Source of the DNA: an uncultured Eubacteriales bacterium
GTDB taxonomy: Bacteria > Bacillota > Clostridia > Lachnospirales > Lachnospiraceae
Length of the DNA: 64,000 bases
Direction of reading: 5' to 3'
Assembly (NCBI GenBank): GCA_900314885.1
Contig: OMWY01000011.1
Coordinates: 1-64,000, forward strand
Part shown: positions 61,655 to 64,000 of the stretch, one piece after another
Layout: the number at the start of each line of letters is the position of its first letter
How positions within the stretch are numbered: the stretch's first letter is position 1
The notes under the pieces: generated by a model
Told to the model about the DNA's origin: nothing
The model's input: the letters and a program-made list of their open reading frames with translations, nothing else
Database searches by the model: none
Made by a program: the position numbers and the translations under genes

Positions 61655-63667
61655 TTAATACATAAATATAGAGTCCCTCGCCATATACTTTGGCACTCCC
61701 GGAGGAGCGCTTATCGAAAGCAGGCTCCTCGGAATTTCATCAATGAAGCGGGACTGGTCACTGTATCTCGTCTCACCCCTTAGCATTCTCGCCGCTGCGC
61801 CTGACAGATAAAGCTCTTCCTTAGCCCTTGTAATACCGACATAGCAGAGCCTTCTCTCTTCCTCTATCTCGCTGTCATCACCGGAATTGATACTCATGTA
61901 TGAAGGGAAAAGACCTTCTTCCATACCTGCGATAAAAACAACAGGGAACTCAAGTCCCTTGGCTGCGTGAAGAGTCATGAGAAGTACGGAATCCTCATCA
62001 TCCTTTACATTATCAATATCAGCAACGAGAGATACATCATTTAAAAAAGCCTCGAGACTCTTATCTTCATCGCCTGTAGTCATATCGTACTGCTTTACCT
62101 TATTTACGAGCTCTTCTATATTTTCTATACGGCTCTCAGCCTCATCGGTATCTTCGGCCTGAAGCTCGGTGATATACCCCATCTCATCAATGAGGTCAGA
62201 TACAGTCTCGGTGAGATCTGTATTCTCGGCAAATTCCTGCTTGAAGCGCTCTACAAAGGCGACAAACTTCGTTATCTTGCCCGCTGCCCTTGAAAGTCCC
62301 GGTATAGATTCAACCCTCACGCAGGCCTCATAGAAGCTCATATTGTGAAGAGCCGCGAAATCAGCTACCTTCTCCTCACTTGCGGCTCCGATTCCACGCT
62401 TCGGAACATTTATAATACGTCTTGCGGCCAAATCGTCACTAGGGTTAGCTATAAGCTTAAGATAAGCTAAAATATCCTTAATCTCACGTCTCTGGTAGAA
62501 ATTTACTCCGCCGACCATTTTATAGGGAATCCCGGCGTAAATAAAGCGCTCCTCTATCACACGCGACTGGGCGTTAGTGCGGTAGAGCACGGCGATATCG
62601 CTATAGCGGCGTTTTCCTTCTTCTACCATATTTTTAACAGACATGGCAATGCCGGAAGCCTCCTTTAGGCCATCCTGGTACTGGGTATAGGTTACCGGTG
62701 CGCCTTTCCCTTTATTTGTAAATAGGTACTTACCCTTACGCTCGGTGTTATTTGCGATAACCTCATTTGCCGCGTCAAGAATATTCTGGGTCGACCTGTA
62801 GTTCTCCTCAAGCTTTATGACCTCAGCGTCGGGATATTCTCCTTCAAAATTAAGGATGTTGTGAATATCGGCCCCTCGGAACTTGTAAATGCTCTGGTCC
62901 TCATCACCAACTACACAGAGGTTGTGCTCTATAGTGCCGTTTTCATCATGAGTCGCTAGCTGCTTTAAGAGCTTAAACTGAACCCCGTTCGTGTCCTGGT
63001 ATTCATCGACAAGGATAAATCTGAAACGGTTCCGATAATACTGAAGAGCCTCTTCATTCGCATTAAAAAGCTCAACCGTTTTAAGCAGAAGGTCATCGAA
63101 ATCGAGGGCGTTATTGCTCTTAAGGCGCTCTTCATATTTCCTGTAAACCTTTGCGTACAATTCGTGGTCGCCACCGGCAAGGCCTTTCTTAGCTGAAAAC
63201 TGCTCGGCACTGATACAGTTATTCTTATTTTTGCTTATCATAGAGAGCATAGCCCGCTCCGGATACTGCTTAGGGTCTATATTACATTCCTTAAGGATGG
63301 CCTTCACTGCCTGCTTGCTGTCATCGGTATCATAAATTGTGAAGTTCGCGCTGTAGCCTAAGGTATTTATATATCTCCTGAGAATTCTCACGCAGGTCGA
63401 GTGAAATGTGGAAACCCATATTGACTCAGCGCCTGTATCCACAAGCTTGTCGACCCTGTCCCGCATCTCGCCCGCGGCCTTATTCGTGAATGTAAGCGCC
63501 AATATGTTCCAGGGATTCACACCGTATTCATCTATGAGATAGGCTATGCGGCGGGTGAGAACTCTTGTCTTTCCCGAACCGGCTCCGGCGAGGATAAGAA
63601 GGGGCCCCGTGAAATGCTTGACTGCCGTAACCTGGGCCGGGTTGAGATCTTTTAATATATCTTCCAT
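61655..63667 (-). CDS. pcrA: ATP-dependent DNA helicase, UvrD/PcrA family
   Basis: This superfamily 1 3'-5' helicase acts in repair and in removing RecA or stalled polymerase. The Q-motif region LNPAQVTAV, motif I GAGSGKTRVLTRR, motif II VDEYQDTN, motif III GDEDQSIYKFRGAD, LEENYRSTQNI, motif V LMTLHAAKGLEFPVVF and motif VI RRLCYVGITRAKEEL are visible. At 670 residues it lacks much of the C-terminal Tudor-containing tail of Bacillus PcrA. The ATG at 63667 has AGGAG six bases upstream and is preferred over two earlier starts. Confidence 0.93.
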   Translation of the reverse strand: MEDILKDLNPAQVTAVKHFTGPLLILAGAGSGKTRVLTRRIAYLIDEYGVNPWNILALTFTNKAAGEMRDRVDKLVDTGAESIWVSTFHSTCVRILRRYINTLGYSANFTIYDTDDSKQAVKAILKECNIDPKQYPERAMLSMISKNKNNCISAEQFSAKKGLAGGDHELYAKVYRKYEERLKSNNALDFDDLLLKTVELFNANEEALQYYRNRFRFILVDEYQDTNGVQFKLLKQLATHDENGTIEHNLCVVGDEDQSIYKFRGADIHNILNFEGEYPDAEVIKLEENYRSTQNILDAANEVIANNTERKGKYLFTNKGKGAPVTYTQYQDGLKEASGIAMSVKNMVEEGKRRYSDIAVLYRTNAQSRVIEERFIYAGIPYKMVGGVNFYQRREIKDILAYLKLIANPSDDLAARRIINVPKRGIGAASEEKVADFAALHNMSFYEACVRVESIPGLSRAAGKITKFVAFVERFKQEFAENTDLTETVSDLIDEMGYITELQAEDTDEAESRIENIEELVNKVKQYDMTTGDEDKSLEAFLNDVSLVADIDNVKDDEDSVLLMTLHAAKGLEFPVVFIAGMEEGLFPSYMSINSGDDSEIEEERRLCYVGITRAKEELYLSGAAARMLRGETRYSDQSRFIDEIPRSLLSISAPPGVPKYMARDSIFMY

Positions 63668-63730
63668 GTTATACTCCTGACTAAAAATCTGCATGTAAAA
63701 ACCAGCCTTCACATTCTACCATATTTTCAT

Positions 63731-63768
63731 AAAAAAATAAAGACAGGCAGACAATTTTGTCTGCCTGT
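63731..63768 (-). terminator. Intrinsic terminator of the gene entering from the right
   Basis: Minus strand: ACAGGCAGACAA, two-base centre, TTGTCTGCCTGT, then CTTTATTTTTTT. It begins six bases beyond the stop codon at 63774. Confidence 0.85.
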
Positions 63769-63773
63769 TTAAA

Positions 63774-64000
63774 TCACTTGGCGGTTACTGTGCCGTCTTC
63801 GGTGCCGTTTACATATACTGTGTAGGTGCTGCCTGACTTGATGTTTTCTTTAGAAGCGGTAAGGTTTCCGATGCGCTTTACGCTTGTATAGGTTAAAACC
63901 GTGTTTCCGGCTGAATCCTTAACAGTTATTTCACTTCCGCTTGATACATTTCCGGAGAAATTATAGGAAATGTAGCTCTGGCTGCCGCCGGTAGGATTTT
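63774..64000 (-). CDS. 3' end of a secreted protein (beta-rich C-terminal domain)
   Basis: A minus-strand frame enters from the right edge and ends at TGA 63776-63774. The visible 75 residues are a short beta domain with SYISYNFSG, SEITVKDSAGNTVLTYT and STYTVYVNGTEDGTVTAK at the end. This resembles the C-terminal domain after the beta-helix in Cthe_2159-type carbohydrate-binding proteins (DUF4353), but the catalytic or binding part is outside the window, so this is only suggested. Confidence 0.6.
   Translation of the reverse strand, partial: NPTGGSQSYISYNFSGNVSSGSEITVKDSAGNTVLTYTSVKRIGNLTASKENIKSGSTYTVYVNGTEDGTVTAK

Overview
The window looks like a chromosomal segment from an anaerobic, Gram-positive, plant-polysaccharide-using member of the Lachnospiraceae (Clostridia). 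The evidence is gene content and order: a radC-mreBCD-PBP2-minCDE-rodA-mgsA cluster, a ylm-type division operon (yggS, sepF, ylmH, divIVA) with an HlyD-like gene, a giant two-domain 2-hydroxyacyl-CoA dehydratase activase, a GH53 galactanase lipoprotein and a decayed GH5 cellulase. The genus cannot be fixed from the sequence alone. No rRNA, tRNA, CRISPR array, IS element or prophage was seen.

Layout. 1-3.0 kb is a decaying edge: the start of an outgoing gene, a DUF4349 relic, a 147-bp multi-hairpin element and a GH5 gene broken by deletion and frame loss. 3.0-5.4 kb has thymidine kinase, a threonine-aldolase-like enzyme and a membrane-tailed HNH nuclease. 5.4-13.7 kb is a minus-strand operon (PfkB-type kinase, ruvA, ruvB, zapA, U32 peptidase/rRNA hydroxylase, a fused SEDS-class B PBP, HNH). 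13.8-19.2 kb has tldD-tldE, a lipoprotein, a lone hypB and an unknown gene. 19.3-27.0 kb is the division/envelope operon from a P-loop ATPase through HlyD-like, yggS, sepF, ylmH, divIVA, aroB, lspA, rluD to blaI. 27.1-38.7 kb is the cell-shape cluster from miaA and radC through mreBCD, PBP2, minCDE, rodA and mgsA to a D,D-carboxypeptidase. 38.7-39.4 kb holds a candidate small RNA, a hairpin element and rpmB with its promoter and leader. 39.4-43.3 kb is an operon of a pseudo-rhomboid/zinc-ribbon protein, two unknowns, DUF2953 and GerW. 43.4-50.2 kb has the activase and the galactanase. 50.4-57.9 kb is an operon of a Gld-type ABC system, a rhodanese-TtcA fusion and ThrE. 58-63.7 kb has a YolD/UvrX-type polymerase pair, a GT2-TPR protein, a small membrane protein and PcrA. 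The last 0.2 kb is the 3' end of a secreted protein.

How it fits together. Much of the window builds the rod and places its septum: two SEDS-transpeptidase systems (one fused, one split as RodA and PBP2), MreBCD, MinCDE, DivIVA, SepF and ZapA. RuvAB, RadC, the Y-family polymerase and PcrA add DNA repair and translesion functions; U32, MiaA, RluD and TtcA add RNA modification. LspA would process the three lipoproteins seen here.

The observations most worth a second look are: (i) a family of intergenic clusters of short, nearly perfect hairpins with unrelated arm sequences but the same geometry (about 10-bp arms, 3-4-nt loops), three of four lying between convergent 3' ends; (ii) an orphan promoter-to-terminator unit of about 120 nt beside miaA that looks like a small RNA; (iii) a methylglyoxal synthase homologue and a PfkB kinase that have each lost key catalytic residues; and (iv) the SEDS-PBP fusion co-transcribed with a membrane-anchored HNH protein. 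Many starts were moved inward from the longest open frame because a clear Shine-Dalgarno decides them; these are stated in the entries.
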